A DNA stretch of 64,000 nucleotides from UMGS1519 sp963621885. Its GTDB lineage: Bacteria; Actinomycetota; Coriobacteriia; Coriobacteriales; Eggerthellaceae. Positions 37,543 to 49,030 of this stretch are shown here, piece by piece (the stretch's first letter is position 1; the number at the start of each line of letters is the position of its first letter). Both the position numbers and the translations under genes were made by a program. The stretch lies in contig CAVFFT010000033.1 in the NCBI GenBank assembly GCA_963621885.1, forward strand, positions 1 through 64,000. The letters run 5' to 3'. The notes under the pieces are model-generated. The model was not told the origin of the DNA. It searched no databases and saw only the letters and a program-made list of their open reading frames with translations.

Positions 37543-37973
37543 GCTTGTCCCCTTTCCCCGATTCGGCATACCCAGGCTGGAAGCCGAAACGGAATGCGCA
37601 CATTCAAACGCGACAATAAAAAGCCACGCCTTGTAACTAGCTCGAAGGTGTCGAGATGATGTACGTCATGAGAATATTGATGCAGCGTTTTGAGAGCGTT
37701 AGTACGACGTTGGTTTGACACCTTATCTGAGCAACTATACCCGTTTACCAATTTATTTCTTCGGAAGGCGTGTGTTTTTTTTTGACTTTCCGGCAATTCA
37801 CCCCTCACATGACCAGCCAAAAAAGAGAGGCGACCTCTTGCGAAGTCGCCTCTCCATCATGCTGACCTTGTGTTTTGCCGCCTCGCCAACCGCGAAGTCA
37901 ACTCAGTGGTCACCGTCCTCGTTGGCCACGCCGCCCCATCGAGCGAGCAGCCGCGCAAGCAGCGTTTTGCCGC
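37543..37973. other. 431-bp gap between clpC and the surface-protein gene
   Basis: No gene is supported. It contains the clpC terminator (37821-37854) and an AT-rich part (about 37640-37800) that should carry the promoter and any regulatory sites of the VWA surface protein. Confidence 0.5.
37818..37854 (-). terminator. Terminator after clpC
   Basis: A perfect 10-bp stem GAGAGGCGAC / GTCGCCTCTC (37825-37834, 37845-37854) encloses CTCTTGCGAA. On the minus strand it is followed by TTTTTTGGC. It shares its loop and most of its stem with the ATP operon terminator. Confidence 0.9.
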
Positions 37974-40544
<2,571 letters not shown>

Positions 40545-41038
40545 ATCTGTTCCTTACACTGATGCCAATTTTTCAGACAGTACTATACCCGCGGACTTCC
40601 CCTGCGCCAATGCGCTGCAGCATGTCCACACGTGACAAACATAATATGAGTGTAACACTGTGAGGTTTCCTCATTTCGGTCGTTGAGACTATCTCACTTC
40701 TTAAGGCGCTCTTCCTGCAGGATGCGTCGCGCGCTTCGTAATGCGCTCTGCGACGAGCCGGCGGCGGGGCTCGTGGCGCACGCTTCGCGATGTGCTCTCC
40801 GGACGTTTCGTGACGCGAAAGACAACAGGCTTCGGGCGCACTGACAATGCGCTCTCTGACGCACTGCACAGGAGGTCGCGCGATGGACGAAACAATACGC
40901 TTCTCATCTCGACTTATGAGCGCGTCTCATCAAAGGAACGCGCCTTCCCTTCCACTTTTCATGAATACGCAGGCCATGGCGCATACCCCCTTGCCTATAA
41001 TTTTTTGGCGTTGGCACCTCTTTGAAAGGAATGCGTGT
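40545..41038. other. 494-bp divergent intergenic region
   Basis: No gene is supported. The part near clpC holds its promoter. The rest (about 40700-40870) is GC-rich with scattered similar pieces (ATGCGCTCTGCGACG at about 40741, similar ones near 40790 and 40848), another likely decayed repeat. I do not see HAIR, CIRCE or CtsR operator sequences. Confidence 0.45.
40582..40610 (-). promoter_or_regulatory. Sigma-70-type promoter of clpC
   Basis: On the minus strand TTGGCG (40605-40610) and TATAGT (40582-40587) are separated by exactly 17 bases, about 38 bases upstream of the clpC ATG. Confidence 0.6.
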
Positions 41039-42109
41039 ATGGATGAAAACCGCGTAATCCGATGGGGAATCGTCGGATGTGGCAACGTCGTCGAGACGAA
41101 GAACGGCCCCGCAACCTATCTGGCCGATCATTCCGAATTTGTGGGCATCTGGAATCGCACGCGCGCCAAGGCGGAAGCCTGGGTAACGGCGCAAGGTCGC
41201 GGGCGCGTCTATGACACCATGGAGGAGCTGCTCGCCGACCCCAACATCGACATCGTCTACGTCGCGACCACGCCCGACTGCCATCTCGCGCAGGCAACGG
41301 CAGTCGCCGCAGCCGGCAAGCATTGCTATATGGAGAAGCCCGTCGCGCTTTCCTATGAAGAGGGCGAAGAGATTCGCGACGCTTTCACCCGCGCGGGCAA
41401 GCGCTGCTTTGTCGCGCATTACCGGCGCGGCATGCCCCGCTATCGCACGCTGAAGCGCCTGCTTGATGAAGGTGCCATCGGAAAGGTGCGCGGCGTCCAG
41501 ATCATCCGCACCCAACGCCAGACCGCCGAGGAACTGCTACCCTACGCGCAGAAGCCGTGGCGCGTGCGTCCCGAGGTTTCGGGCGGCAGCCATTTCTACG
41601 AGGGCGACGCCCATATGGTCGACCTCGCGGACTTCCTTGTAGGCCCGCTAACCAGCTGGCATGTGGAAACGACGAACCAGACCAAGGTGTATCCGCGCGA
41701 AGACGCCGTGTCGCTTTCGGGCATGACTGAAGATGGCGTGCTCGTGTCGGGCCTGTGGTGCTACGCCACCTATGCGGCCCTCGACCGCTTCCTTATCTTT
41801 GGCGACGCGGGCAGCATCGAATTCCCCTACTACGACAACGCGGCGCCGCTGCGTCTGGAAACCATCGCGGGCGACGCGGCCTCCCAAGTCGCGCATGAGG
41901 GCGTGATGGGCGGCGTCCGCAAGGGCCCCGATCTTCAGGTGCAGGAGATTCCCACCCGCCAGGACGAGTTCCCCGGCCTCGGCCAGGTGCAGGATATCGT
42001 CGACGAGCTACGCGGCGTACCGGGCGCGCAATGCTTCAGCACGATCGACTCCGCGCTGCGCACCTTGCGCATCACGAGCCAGGTGGAGCGCCAGATTCAG
42101 GAGATGTAG
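41039..42109 (+). CDS. Gfo/Idh/MocA family oxidoreductase
   Basis: An NAD(P)-dependent sugar or inositol-type dehydrogenase of 356 aa. The Rossmann motif is WGIVGCGNVVETKNG near residues 9-23, and the family EKP motif is MEKPVALS. The C-terminal alpha/beta domain begins near residue 130. The ATG at 41039 has GAAAGGA 8 bases upstream; further upstream extension is unlikely. The substrate is unknown. It is convergent with the VOC gene across a shared terminator. Confidence 0.93.
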   Translation: MDENRVIRWGIVGCGNVVETKNGPATYLADHSEFVGIWNRTRAKAEAWVTAQGRGRVYDTMEELLADPNIDIVYVATTPDCHLAQATAVAAAGKHCYMEKPVALSYEEGEEIRDAFTRAGKRCFVAHYRRGMPRYRTLKRLLDEGAIGKVRGVQIIRTQRQTAEELLPYAQKPWRVRPEVSGGSHFYEGDAHMVDLADFLVGPLTSWHVETTNQTKVYPREDAVSLSGMTEDGVLVSGLWCYATYAALDRFLIFGDAGSIEFPYYDNAAPLRLETIAGDAASQVAHEGVMGGVRKGPDLQVQEIPTRQDEFPGLGQVQDIVDELRGVPGAQCFSTIDSALRTLRITSQVERQIQEM

Positions 42110-42202
42110 GCGCTTCCTAATTGAAAGCAACGGATCGCACGAAAGGCGAAACCGCACGCTAAATACTTGTCGTACAGCGAGCAAGCAGTCCGCGACAAAG
42201 CG

Positions 42203-42236
42203 AAACCCTCAGCACCATCTTGGCGTTGAGGGTTTT
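42203..42236. terminator. Bidirectional terminator
   Basis: AAACCCTCA / TGAGGGTTT (42203-42211, 42227-42235) is followed by TTTTCTCT on the plus strand and preceded by an A-containing run. It serves the oxidoreductase (plus) and the VOC gene (minus), whose stop is only 3 bp away. Confidence 0.78.
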
Positions 42237-42238
42237 CT

Positions 42239-42604
42239 CTATTCCGGAACGACCTCGATCAGCTGGCCATCCGGATCGGTGATGAAGTAGATGCCAAGCT
42301 CCTCGTTGCGACGCAGGACGCATCCCATCTGGCTGTGCAACTCGTAGGCGGCATCGATATCGGGCACGCTCACTGCGAGATGCACGTCCTTGCCGGCGTT
42401 CTCATACGGCGCGGTCTGCTCTCGATTCCAGGTGAATTCCACCTCGAAAGGCGCGCAATCGTTCGACACATACACGTTCACCCAGCTGCCATCTTCAGGC
42501 CCCATGCGACGCGTCTCGGTCAAACCCAGCGCCTGTTCGTAAAAATCGAGCGACTCGTCAAGATCGACTACATGAATGCAGTGATGCACGAGCTTTGCCT
42601 TCAT
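42239..42604 (-). CDS. Glyoxalase/VOC-family protein
   Basis: A 121-residue vicinal-oxygen-chelate protein. The paired beta-alpha-beta-beta-beta modules carry candidate metal ligands: His in HHCIHVVD, Glu in FEVEFTW, His in DVHLAVSV and Glu in LIEVVPE, the glyoxalase I pattern. It may detoxify methylglyoxal, but the family is diverse. The ATG at 42604 has AAGGGAG 5 bases before, better than GTG 42610. It lies directly downstream of lysS on the same strand. Confidence 0.88.
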   Translation of the reverse strand: MKAKLVHHCIHVVDLDESLDFYEQALGLTETRRMGPEDGSWVNVYVSNDCAPFEVEFTWNREQTAPYENAGKDVHLAVSVPDIDAAYELHSQMGCVLRRNEELGIYFITDPDGQLIEVVPE

Positions 42605-42658
42605 GCGCACTCCCTTCCCCAGTGGTACGCACCAATGAATTGGCTTATGCGGCTGAAA

Positions 42659-44161
42659 CTAGGCTTCCTCACGCATGTGCGGGAACAGCAGCACGTCGCG
42701 AATCGTCGGGCTGTCCGTCAGCAGCATCACCAGGCGGTCGATGCCGATGCCGATGCCGCCCGCCGGAGGCATGCCATATTCAAGCGCGCGAATGTAATCG
42801 GCGTCGAAGCCCATCGCTTCATCATCGAAATCCTTTGCGGCAACCTGCGCATGGAAGCGCTCCGCCTGGTCGACCGGGTCATTCAGCTCGGTGAAGGCAT
42901 TCGCGTACTCATGTCCGCAGATGTAGAGCTCGAAACGCTGCGTCAGCTCGGGATTCTCGGGGTTCTTCTTCGCAAGCGGGCTCACCTCGAGAGGATGGTC
43001 GGTCACGAAAATCGGCTGGATAAGCTTATCCTCGCAGGTCTCTTCAAAGATCTCGGAAATCAGCTTGCCCTTGCCCCACTCGTCAATGACCTTCACGCCG
43101 ACGCGCTTGGCGATGGCGCGCAGATCATCGAGGCTCCGCTCGAAGTTCACCGGCTCACCCGCGCCTTCAGTCGCGAGGTCAATCATCGAACGCGACGGCC
43201 AATCGCCCGAAAGGTCGATCGTCTGCCCCTGGTATTCCACCTGCTGCGTACCGCAGGCTTCCTGAGCTGCCGTCTGGATGACGCCTTGAGCAAGGCGCTT
43301 CATGCCTTCCAGGTCGGAAAACGCGCGATAGGCCTCAAGGGTCGTGAATTCCGGATTGTGCGTGGCGTCCATGCCCTCGTTGCGGAAGATGCGGCCCATC
43401 TCGTACACCGCCTCGAAGCCGCCCACAAGCAGGCGCTTCAGCGGAAGCTCGGTCGCAATGCGCAGATAGTAGTCGCGGTCAAGCGCGTTGAAATGCGTGA
43501 TGAAGGGCTTCGCGTTCGCGCCGCCCATGATGGAATGGAGGAAGGGCGTCTCAACCTCGTAGTAGCCGTCCTGCTCCATGTAGCGACGGATGGATGCGAG
43601 AATCTTGAAACGGCGCTCGAAGGTCTCGCGCACGTCCTGGTTCATGACAAGGTCGACATAGCGCTGGCGATAACGCAGCTCCTTGTCGGCAAGGCCGTGG
43701 AACTTCTCAGGCAGGGGGCGCAGCGACTTCGACAGCAACTCGAAGCGCTCGACCGCCACGGACAGCTGGCCGCGGCGCGTACGCATCATCTTGCCGGTAA
43801 CGCCGATCCAGTCGCCCATGTCGAGGTCTTTCATCTGGGCGAACGCCTCTTCACCCAGATTGTTGATGCGGCAGAAGAGCTGAATGTCGCCCGTCGCGTC
43901 ACGCAGTTCGCCAAAAACGATCTTGCCCTGGTCGCGCTTCGACATCAGACGACCGGCAATCGTCACCTCGTCCTCGGTGTTCGAGCCATCGGCAAGATCC
44001 GCATAACGCTCGTTTAATTCAGCGATATGGCAGCTGACCTCGAACGCATGGCCGTAGGGGTCGCACCCGGCATCAATCAAAGCCTGACGCTTCGCCTTAC
44101 GCACCTCAATCGGGTCATCCTCGACTACCGGTGCCATTTCCGCCTGATTATTTTCGCTCAT
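42659..44161 (-). CDS. lysS: Lysyl-tRNA synthetase, class II
   Basis: Charges tRNA-Lys. The 500-residue enzyme has the N-terminal OB anticodon-binding domain (VTIAGRLMSKRDQGKIVFG) and class II motif 2 (FRNEGMDATHNPEFT) and motif 3 (GGIGIGIDRLVMLLTD). The ATG at 44161 follows GAGAGG by 6 bases. greA lies 88 bp upstream on the same strand, a greA-lysS arrangement common in bacteria. Confidence 0.98.
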   Translation of the reverse strand: MSENNQAEMAPVVEDDPIEVRKAKRQALIDAGCDPYGHAFEVSCHIAELNERYADLADGSNTEDEVTIAGRLMSKRDQGKIVFGELRDATGDIQLFCRINNLGEEAFAQMKDLDMGDWIGVTGKMMRTRRGQLSVAVERFELLSKSLRPLPEKFHGLADKELRYRQRYVDLVMNQDVRETFERRFKILASIRRYMEQDGYYEVETPFLHSIMGGANAKPFITHFNALDRDYYLRIATELPLKRLLVGGFEAVYEMGRIFRNEGMDATHNPEFTTLEAYRAFSDLEGMKRLAQGVIQTAAQEACGTQQVEYQGQTIDLSGDWPSRSMIDLATEGAGEPVNFERSLDDLRAIAKRVGVKVIDEWGKGKLISEIFEETCEDKLIQPIFVTDHPLEVSPLAKKNPENPELTQRFELYICGHEYANAFTELNDPVDQAERFHAQVAAKDFDDEAMGFDADYIRALEYGMPPAGGIGIGIDRLVMLLTDSPTIRDVLLFPHMREEA

Positions 44162-44249
44162 TACACGCCTCTCACCTTGTCGCAATAGTGCGGCGGGCGG
44201 GAGACTCGCACGTTCGCCTGCTCACACCCGCATGTCGCACGCGAAGTTA

Positions 44250-44717
44250 TTAGCCAATACGCAGAATGGTCGCACGAATCTCGCGACCAGTCGGACCCGT
44301 CGCCGTGACGGTGTCGCCCTCCACATGTCCCAGCAGCGCAGCGCCCACCGGGCTCTCGTTGGAAATCTTGCCCTCGTGAACATTGCTCTCGGCGCCGCCC
44401 ACGATGGTGAAGACACGCTCGCGGCCGCCCCAGTCGAGGGTGACGGTGGAACCGATGTGAATGTGGTCATCATCCACCGGCGCATCGACAACGACGACCT
44501 CGGAAAGAATCCGGTTGATCTCGGCGATGCGGTTCTCCAATTGAGCCTGCTCGTTCTTCGCGTCGTCGTATTCCGAGTTCTCGGAAATGTCGCCGAATTC
44601 GCGCGCAACACGAATGCGCTCGCCAACCTCGGCGCGCTTATCGCCTTCAAGATAGGCAAGCTCTTCTTCAAGCTGCTTCTTGCCAGCTTCTGTAATCACA
44701 TTTCCGGATTCCGCCAT
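44250..44717 (-). CDS. greA: Transcription elongation factor GreA
   Basis: GreA rescues stalled RNA polymerase by stimulating transcript cleavage. At 155 aa it has the N-terminal coiled coil with the acidic tip motif REFGDISENSEYDDAK and the C-terminal FKBP-like domain ending in ISNESPVGAALLGHVEGD. AAAGGAAACGG precedes the ATG. Confidence 0.97.
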   Translation of the reverse strand: MAESGNVITEAGKKQLEEELAYLEGDKRAEVGERIRVAREFGDISENSEYDDAKNEQAQLENRIAEINRILSEVVVVDAPVDDDHIHIGSTVTLDWGGRERVFTIVGGAESNVHEGKISNESPVGAALLGHVEGDTVTATGPTGREIRATILRIG

Positions 44718-44860
44718 AGCCGACCGTTTCCTTTCGTAATTCAGCGCCTCGAGCGCATAACCGTCATTTCCGCAGAATGCCGCCTGTAAAAGGCGGCATG
44801 TCCGTTCGTACTTATGTAGTGATAGTTCCCAAGCCAGAAGACTTCCCGGTGCAGACGAGC

Positions 44861-45178
44861 TTACGCGTCGTACGGGCCGCTCTGCTGGGATTTCGGGGCA
44901 GGCTTGCCCTCGACCACAACCTCGGCCTCTTCCGCAGGAGCCTCTTCCTTGAAGGTCTGCGTGTCAGGCTGAGCCGCATCTTGCGCAGGAGCCTCGGATT
45001 CAGCCTGTGCGACTTCCGCCTTCTTGTTTGCCTTTTCCTTCTTGCCGGAGTTCAGGCCCTCACGCAGATTCTTCACCGACTGGCCGATTGCGCTGCCAAG
45101 CTTTGGAAGATTCTTGGGTCCGAAAAGAAGAAGCACCACAACGAGAATGATGGCAAGCTCAAGCGGTCCGAGTTTCAT
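44861..45178 (-). CDS. tatA: Twin-arginine translocase subunit TatA
   Basis: TatA (105 aa) forms the pore for folded proteins. It has a single N-terminal membrane helix (LGPLELAIILVVVLLLFGP), the amphipathic helix KNLPKLGSAIGQSVKNLREG, and an unstructured acidic/Ala/Gln tail. The ATG at 45178 has AAGGAGA 5 bases before. TatC is not in the window. Confidence 0.95.
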   Translation of the reverse strand: MKLGPLELAIILVVVLLLFGPKNLPKLGSAIGQSVKNLREGLNSGKKEKANKKAEVAQAESEAPAQDAAQPDTQTFKEEAPAEEAEVVVEGKPAPKSQQSGPYDA

Positions 45179-45234
45179 ATCGTCTCCTTCGTCCCAACGG
45201 CGTTTGCCCGACCTGAGGCGCAAATACGGTACCT

Positions 45235-45258
45235 AAAAAATTACCGCCATGTGGCGGT
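45235..45258 (-). terminator. Terminator after tRNA-Pro
   Basis: A 6-bp stem ACCGCC / GGCGGT (45243-45248, 45253-45258) with loop ATGT, followed on the minus strand by ATTTTTT. It is 12 bp from the CCA end of the tRNA gene. Confidence 0.85.
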
Positions 45259-45270
45259 CAAATCCATCGA

Positions 45271-45347
45271 TGGTCGGGACGACTGGATTTGAACCAGCGA
45301 CCTCTGCGTCCCGAACGCAGCGCTCTACCAAGCTGAGCCACGTCCCG
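45271..45347 (-). tRNA. tRNA-Pro (anticodon CGG)
   Basis: A complete 77-nt tRNA read on the minus strand. The acceptor stem CGGGACG pairs with CGTCCCG. The anticodon stem CTGCG / CGCAG encloses TTCGGGA, giving anticodon CGG (codon CCG). The T loop GGTTCAAATCC is regular and CCA is encoded. It has its own terminator downstream. Confidence 0.97.
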
Positions 45348-45850
45348 ACTTCGATTGCAGCGGGTATATTAGCACACTTTCCGGAAGGTCAATTCAAACA
45401 TCATAATCTGTCGACGTGTTGGGGGTCAGCGGCATGAATGTCGCCCCTGAAAGGGCATCTTTCGCGCGCTTTCCGCGTCCGACGGCATTTTCTTCTCCAC
45501 ATTTGGCTGCGAAAGACGAGTTCGCGAAGCGCTTTTGAAGGGGAAAATGGCTTTGCCGCGCAGGGGCGTGCGGGGCTGTGCGTTTCGCAAACGGCTTCTT
45601 CGCTGTCGGCAAAAAGGGTTTCCGGAGCCGGCATGCGAACCGCTCGCCATCGGTAAGCGAACATACCACCATCGGCAAACGGCACGTCCCCTTCGAACAC
45701 CGGAGGGCCAAGCGCTTCCCTGCGCGCACGCGCGGGCACCCATTGCGAGTCCTGGGCCCGCCGTCGCAAATACGCCCGATACGGAATCTCGTGGCAAGCG
45801 CCCAGAGCGCTCACACCGTTTGAGCTCTCAGCGGCTTATCGCGCATAAGC
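45348..45850. other. 503-bp region with no supported gene
   Basis: The stretch lies between tRNA-Pro and the SpoU methyltransferase stop. Three overlapping minus-strand frames and one plus-strand frame stay open, but none has a ribosome binding site or family motif. It contains near-repeats such as CCATCGGTAAGCGAACATAC and CCATCGGCAAACGGCACG (about 45647-45690). It may be a decayed gene or a lineage-specific repeat; I cannot decide. Confidence 0.45.
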
Positions 45851-46690
45851 CTATTCGTGTTCGCAGAGCTGCCAGAACGCGACCGCGCTCGCTGCGGCGA
45901 CATTGAGGGAGTCGACCCCGTACGACATCGGAATCTTCACCGAGTAGTCGCAGGATGCAATAGTGTCGGCAGCCAAGCCATCGCCTTCGGTTCCGAAAAC
46001 CATCGCGAGCTTCTCACACGTATTCAGCACCGGGTCCGAAAGCGAAATCGCATCATCGCGCAACGCGAAGGCCGCCGCCTTGAAACCCTGCTCATGCAAA
46101 AGTGCCATACCCCGCACCGGCCAATCGGCGACGCTTTCGCCAATGCGCGTCCAGGGCACCTGGAACACCGTTCCCATGGACACGCGCACGGCGCGGCGAT
46201 AGAGCGGATCGCAACAGGTGGGCGTCACGAGCACCGCATCCACCCCAAGGGCGGCGGCGCTGCGGAATGCGGCACCCACATTGGTATGGTCGACGATGCC
46301 CTCAAGCACCGCGACACGCCGCGCGTCTTTCAAAAGCGATTCGGGCGTAGGCAGCGCCGGACGACGCATGGCGCAGAGCACACCGCGCGTGAGCGTGAAG
46401 CCCGTCAGATTCGCAAGGACGGCGCTTTCGCCGGTATAGACGACTATCTCATGCCCGGCATTCCGTTCCGCCTGGGCAATCAGGGGCGCCGCGGTATCAA
46501 GCCATTTGCGCTCCATCAGAAACGAGACGGGCTCAAGCCCCGCATCCAGCGCGCGAGCAATCACCTTTGGCGATTCAGCGATGAATATTCCCTGCTCAGG
46601 CTCGAGTTTGTTGCGCAGCTGCCGCTCGGTCAAGCGGGTGTAGGCCACGACGCGCTCGTCTGTGATGTCTGAGATCTCGATAATCGCCAT
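45851..46690 (-). CDS. SpoU/TrmH-family RNA 2'-O-methyltransferase
   Basis: A 279-residue SPOUT methyltransferase acting on tRNA or rRNA ribose. The N-terminal substrate-binding part (RLTERQLRNKLEPEQGIFIAE) precedes the knotted catalytic domain with VDHTNVGAAFRSAAALG (motif 1) and a motif 3 region IPMSYGVDSLNVAAA near the end. The ATG at 46690 follows AAAGGA. The target nucleotide cannot be told. It is divergent from hpf, 169 bp apart. Confidence 0.92.
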   Translation of the reverse strand: MAIIEISDITDERVVAYTRLTERQLRNKLEPEQGIFIAESPKVIARALDAGLEPVSFLMERKWLDTAAPLIAQAERNAGHEIVVYTGESAVLANLTGFTLTRGVLCAMRRPALPTPESLLKDARRVAVLEGIVDHTNVGAAFRSAAALGVDAVLVTPTCCDPLYRRAVRVSMGTVFQVPWTRIGESVADWPVRGMALLHEQGFKAAAFALRDDAISLSDPVLNTCEKLAMVFGTEGDGLAADTIASCDYSVKIPMSYGVDSLNVAAASAVAFWQLCEHE

Positions 46691-46859
46691 GATTCCTTTG
46701 GTGCCTTTCGCTTTGGTTACCGTTTTTCGCAATGCACATTGTAAGGCGGATTGCAAGACAGAAAAACTCCCGCAAATGCGTTATCCTAATGGAGAGCCGC
46801 ACGGTCTCTTGCGACTGGAGCGGCTTTTCCTGTCCCCGATTTTTGGAAGGTGAGTGCTT

Positions 46860-47423
46860 ATGGAAATCACAATCACCGGACGTCGCATAACTGTCACTCC
46901 TGCCATGCGTGAATACGCCGAAGAGAAGATCGGAACCGTTTCGAAGGCCATGAACATCGAGCCTCTGAACGTCGAGGTCGTCCTGAGCGCCGGTCGCAAC
47001 CGTTCGAATCCGAACCCCTGCACCTGCGAAGTCACGCTGCAGACCAAGGGCCATATCGTGCGTGTTGAGGAGAACGACTCCGACATGTACGCGGCAATCG
47101 ACGTGGCCGCCGCAAAGGTGACGCGCCAGATGCGCAAGTACAAGACGCGCGTGCTTGGCCGCCGCGAAGCTGGTCGCGTGCCGGAGCCGGTGGCGCAGGA
47201 AGCCGATTTCGACAAGCTGATGGCAGAGCTTTCCGCTGAGGACGAAACGCTCGTCCGCGTGAAGGACGTGAGCTTCGAGCCGATGACGCAGGAAGAGGCC
47301 CTCATCCAGATCGACCTGCTCGGTCACGACTTCTACGGCTACATCGACCGCGACACCAGCAAGTTCTGCATCGTGTATCGCCGCAACAATGGCGGTTACG
47401 GTCTGCTGCAGCAGGCTGAGTAA
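46860..47423 (+). CDS. hpf: Long-form ribosome hibernation promoting factor
   Basis: HPF stops translation by dimerising 70S ribosomes into 100S particles in slow growth. At 187 aa it has the N-terminal S30AE/RaiA domain (ITITGRRITVTPAMREYAEE) and the C-terminal dimerisation domain (PMTQEEALIQIDLLGHDFYG), which marks the long form. The ATG follows GGAAGGTGA by 6 bases. A strong terminator follows. Confidence 0.96.
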   Translation: MEITITGRRITVTPAMREYAEEKIGTVSKAMNIEPLNVEVVLSAGRNRSNPNPCTCEVTLQTKGHIVRVEENDSDMYAAIDVAAAKVTRQMRKYKTRVLGRREAGRVPEPVAQEADFDKLMAELSAEDETLVRVKDVSFEPMTQEEALIQIDLLGHDFYGYIDRDTSKFCIVYRRNNGGYGLLQQAE

Positions 47424-47474
47424 AGCCGAGGCTCGGTTATAGAGCCGAAACGCGTTTTCGCGTTCGCCTATGAG

Positions 47475-47510
47475 AAAGCCGCGGGGCATATGCCCTGCGG
47501 CTTTTCTTTT
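47475..47510 (+). terminator. Terminator after hpf
   Basis: AAAGCCGC pairs with GCGGCTTT around a GGGGCATATGCCCT core, followed by TTCTTTT. It starts 52 bp past the hpf stop. Confidence 0.88.
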
Positions 47511-47592
47511 GCCGACAAGCTCACGCGCGCGGCGGCGCTCCCTCTCGCCTGCAGCGTTCGCCAGTCACATACGCGCGGGCGTCTTGTCGCTT

Positions 47593-48882
47593 CTACAAAC
47601 GCGCAAGCACCGCGTCGCGCGCCGCAACGACATCATGCATCACGCGCTCAACGTCGATGGTCGGCCACACACCATCACGATAAAGCACCTGGCCATCGAC
47701 CATCGTCATGACGACGTCGGAACCCCGCGTCGAATAGACAAGGTTCGTCACCATGTCGCTTGCCGGGCACATCCAAGGATCATCCGCCTTCACAATGCAC
47801 AAATCGGCGCGCATTCCCTCCGCGATGAGGCCGGTATTGTCGCGCCCCTGCGCAAGAGCGCCGTTGCGTGTCGCACACCGCAGCGTTTCCGCAGGTGAAA
47901 TGCCCACCGGATTACAATCGCGCGCCCGCTCGAGCAGCGCCAAGGCATTCATGTCCTGCCACATGTCGAGATTGTTATTGCTCGCCACGCTATCGGTGCC
48001 GACGGCGATGCGAACGCCCGCCGCCTGAAGCGCACGGACATTGGCAATGCCACTCCCCAATTTCGCATTGGAGATGGGATTCGACGCGACCGTCACGCCA
48101 TAGCGGGAAAGGAGCTCGTAGTCGCCCTCCTCAAGCCAGACGCAATGCGCCGCCAAAGTCGGGCTATCGAACACGCCCAGGTCGGCCAGGTAGGCAGGCG
48201 GCGTCATGCCATTGTGGCGCTCCTTGCATTCCTCCACTTCCTTGCGCGTTTCGGAAACATGCACATGCACCCGGGCGCCCATCTCGCGCGCCGACGCGGC
48301 GAAACCGCGCACCACCGTGGGGTTCGAGGTGTATTCGGCATGCAGGCCCCAATCCACCAGCAGGCGTCCGCCATTCGCACCATGGTAGGACTCATGCAAA
48401 TGTTTGTTCATCTGCGCAATCGGAAGCTCGTCATAGGGCGCGCCCGAAAAGTCGACAAGCGTATCGCACATATTGCACTTGATGCCGCTCTCGAGAATCG
48501 CGCGGGCACGCGTGTCCGAGAAGTAATACATGTCGGAAAACGAGGTCGTGCCAAAGCGGAGCATTTCCGCAATCGCAAGCAAGGTGGCCGGATACACTTC
48601 CGCATCGGTCATCTGCGCCTCGAAGGGAAAAATCATCGTGTTGAGCCAGTCATCGAGCGCGAGGTTTTCCGCATAGCCCCGCATCAGCGTCATCGGCGCA
48701 TGGGAATGGGCGTTCACGAGACCGGGCAGCATCACCTTTCCCGTGCCATCATAGGTTTCGCCGTAATCGGCCGCGGGCGGCTCACTGCCAAGGTAGGCGA
48801 TGGTGTCGCCGGCCACCCCGACATATTGGTTCGGCAGATAGTTGAAATCGGCATCGATAACGCCAATGTTCTTGAAAAGCAT
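47593..48882 (-). CDS. Amidohydrolase, MTA/SAH deaminase-like (SsnA/MtaD type)
   Basis: A zinc amidohydrolase of 429 aa. The metal site HxH lies in NAHSHAPMTLMRG, and later His/Asp sites are LLVDWGLHAEY, VHVHVSET and VGTDSVASNN. The arrangement is that of 5-methylthioadenosine/S-adenosylhomocysteine deaminase and chlorohydrolase-like proteins; the exact substrate is open. The ATG at 48882 with AAGG 6 bases upstream is preferred over 48888. Confidence 0.9.
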   Translation of the reverse strand: MLFKNIGVIDADFNYLPNQYVGVAGDTIAYLGSEPPAADYGETYDGTGKVMLPGLVNAHSHAPMTLMRGYAENLALDDWLNTMIFPFEAQMTDAEVYPATLLAIAEMLRFGTTSFSDMYYFSDTRARAILESGIKCNMCDTLVDFSGAPYDELPIAQMNKHLHESYHGANGGRLLVDWGLHAEYTSNPTVVRGFAASAREMGARVHVHVSETRKEVEECKERHNGMTPPAYLADLGVFDSPTLAAHCVWLEEGDYELLSRYGVTVASNPISNAKLGSGIANVRALQAAGVRIAVGTDSVASNNNLDMWQDMNALALLERARDCNPVGISPAETLRCATRNGALAQGRDNTGLIAEGMRADLCIVKADDPWMCPASDMVTNLVYSTRGSDVVMTMVDGQVLYRDGVWPTIDVERVMHDVVAARDAVLARL

Positions 48883-49030
48883 GGTCATCCTTCCTTTTCA
48901 TGTTTGGCGGATGGTCTGGCGTCCACGCGAGCTCGCGGCTTACGCGTCGCTCTCGCGAAAGTCACGCGCTGTTCGTCTGCGTCTCGCAAGCGCGAGCTCT
49001 CAACTCACGTTGCTCACGCGAACCTGCAGA

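Noticed and set aside
45401..45814. A 137-codon minus-strand gene in the tRNA-Pro / SpoU gap
   Set aside because: No ribosome binding site, no recognisable domain, and two other frames stay open in the same place.
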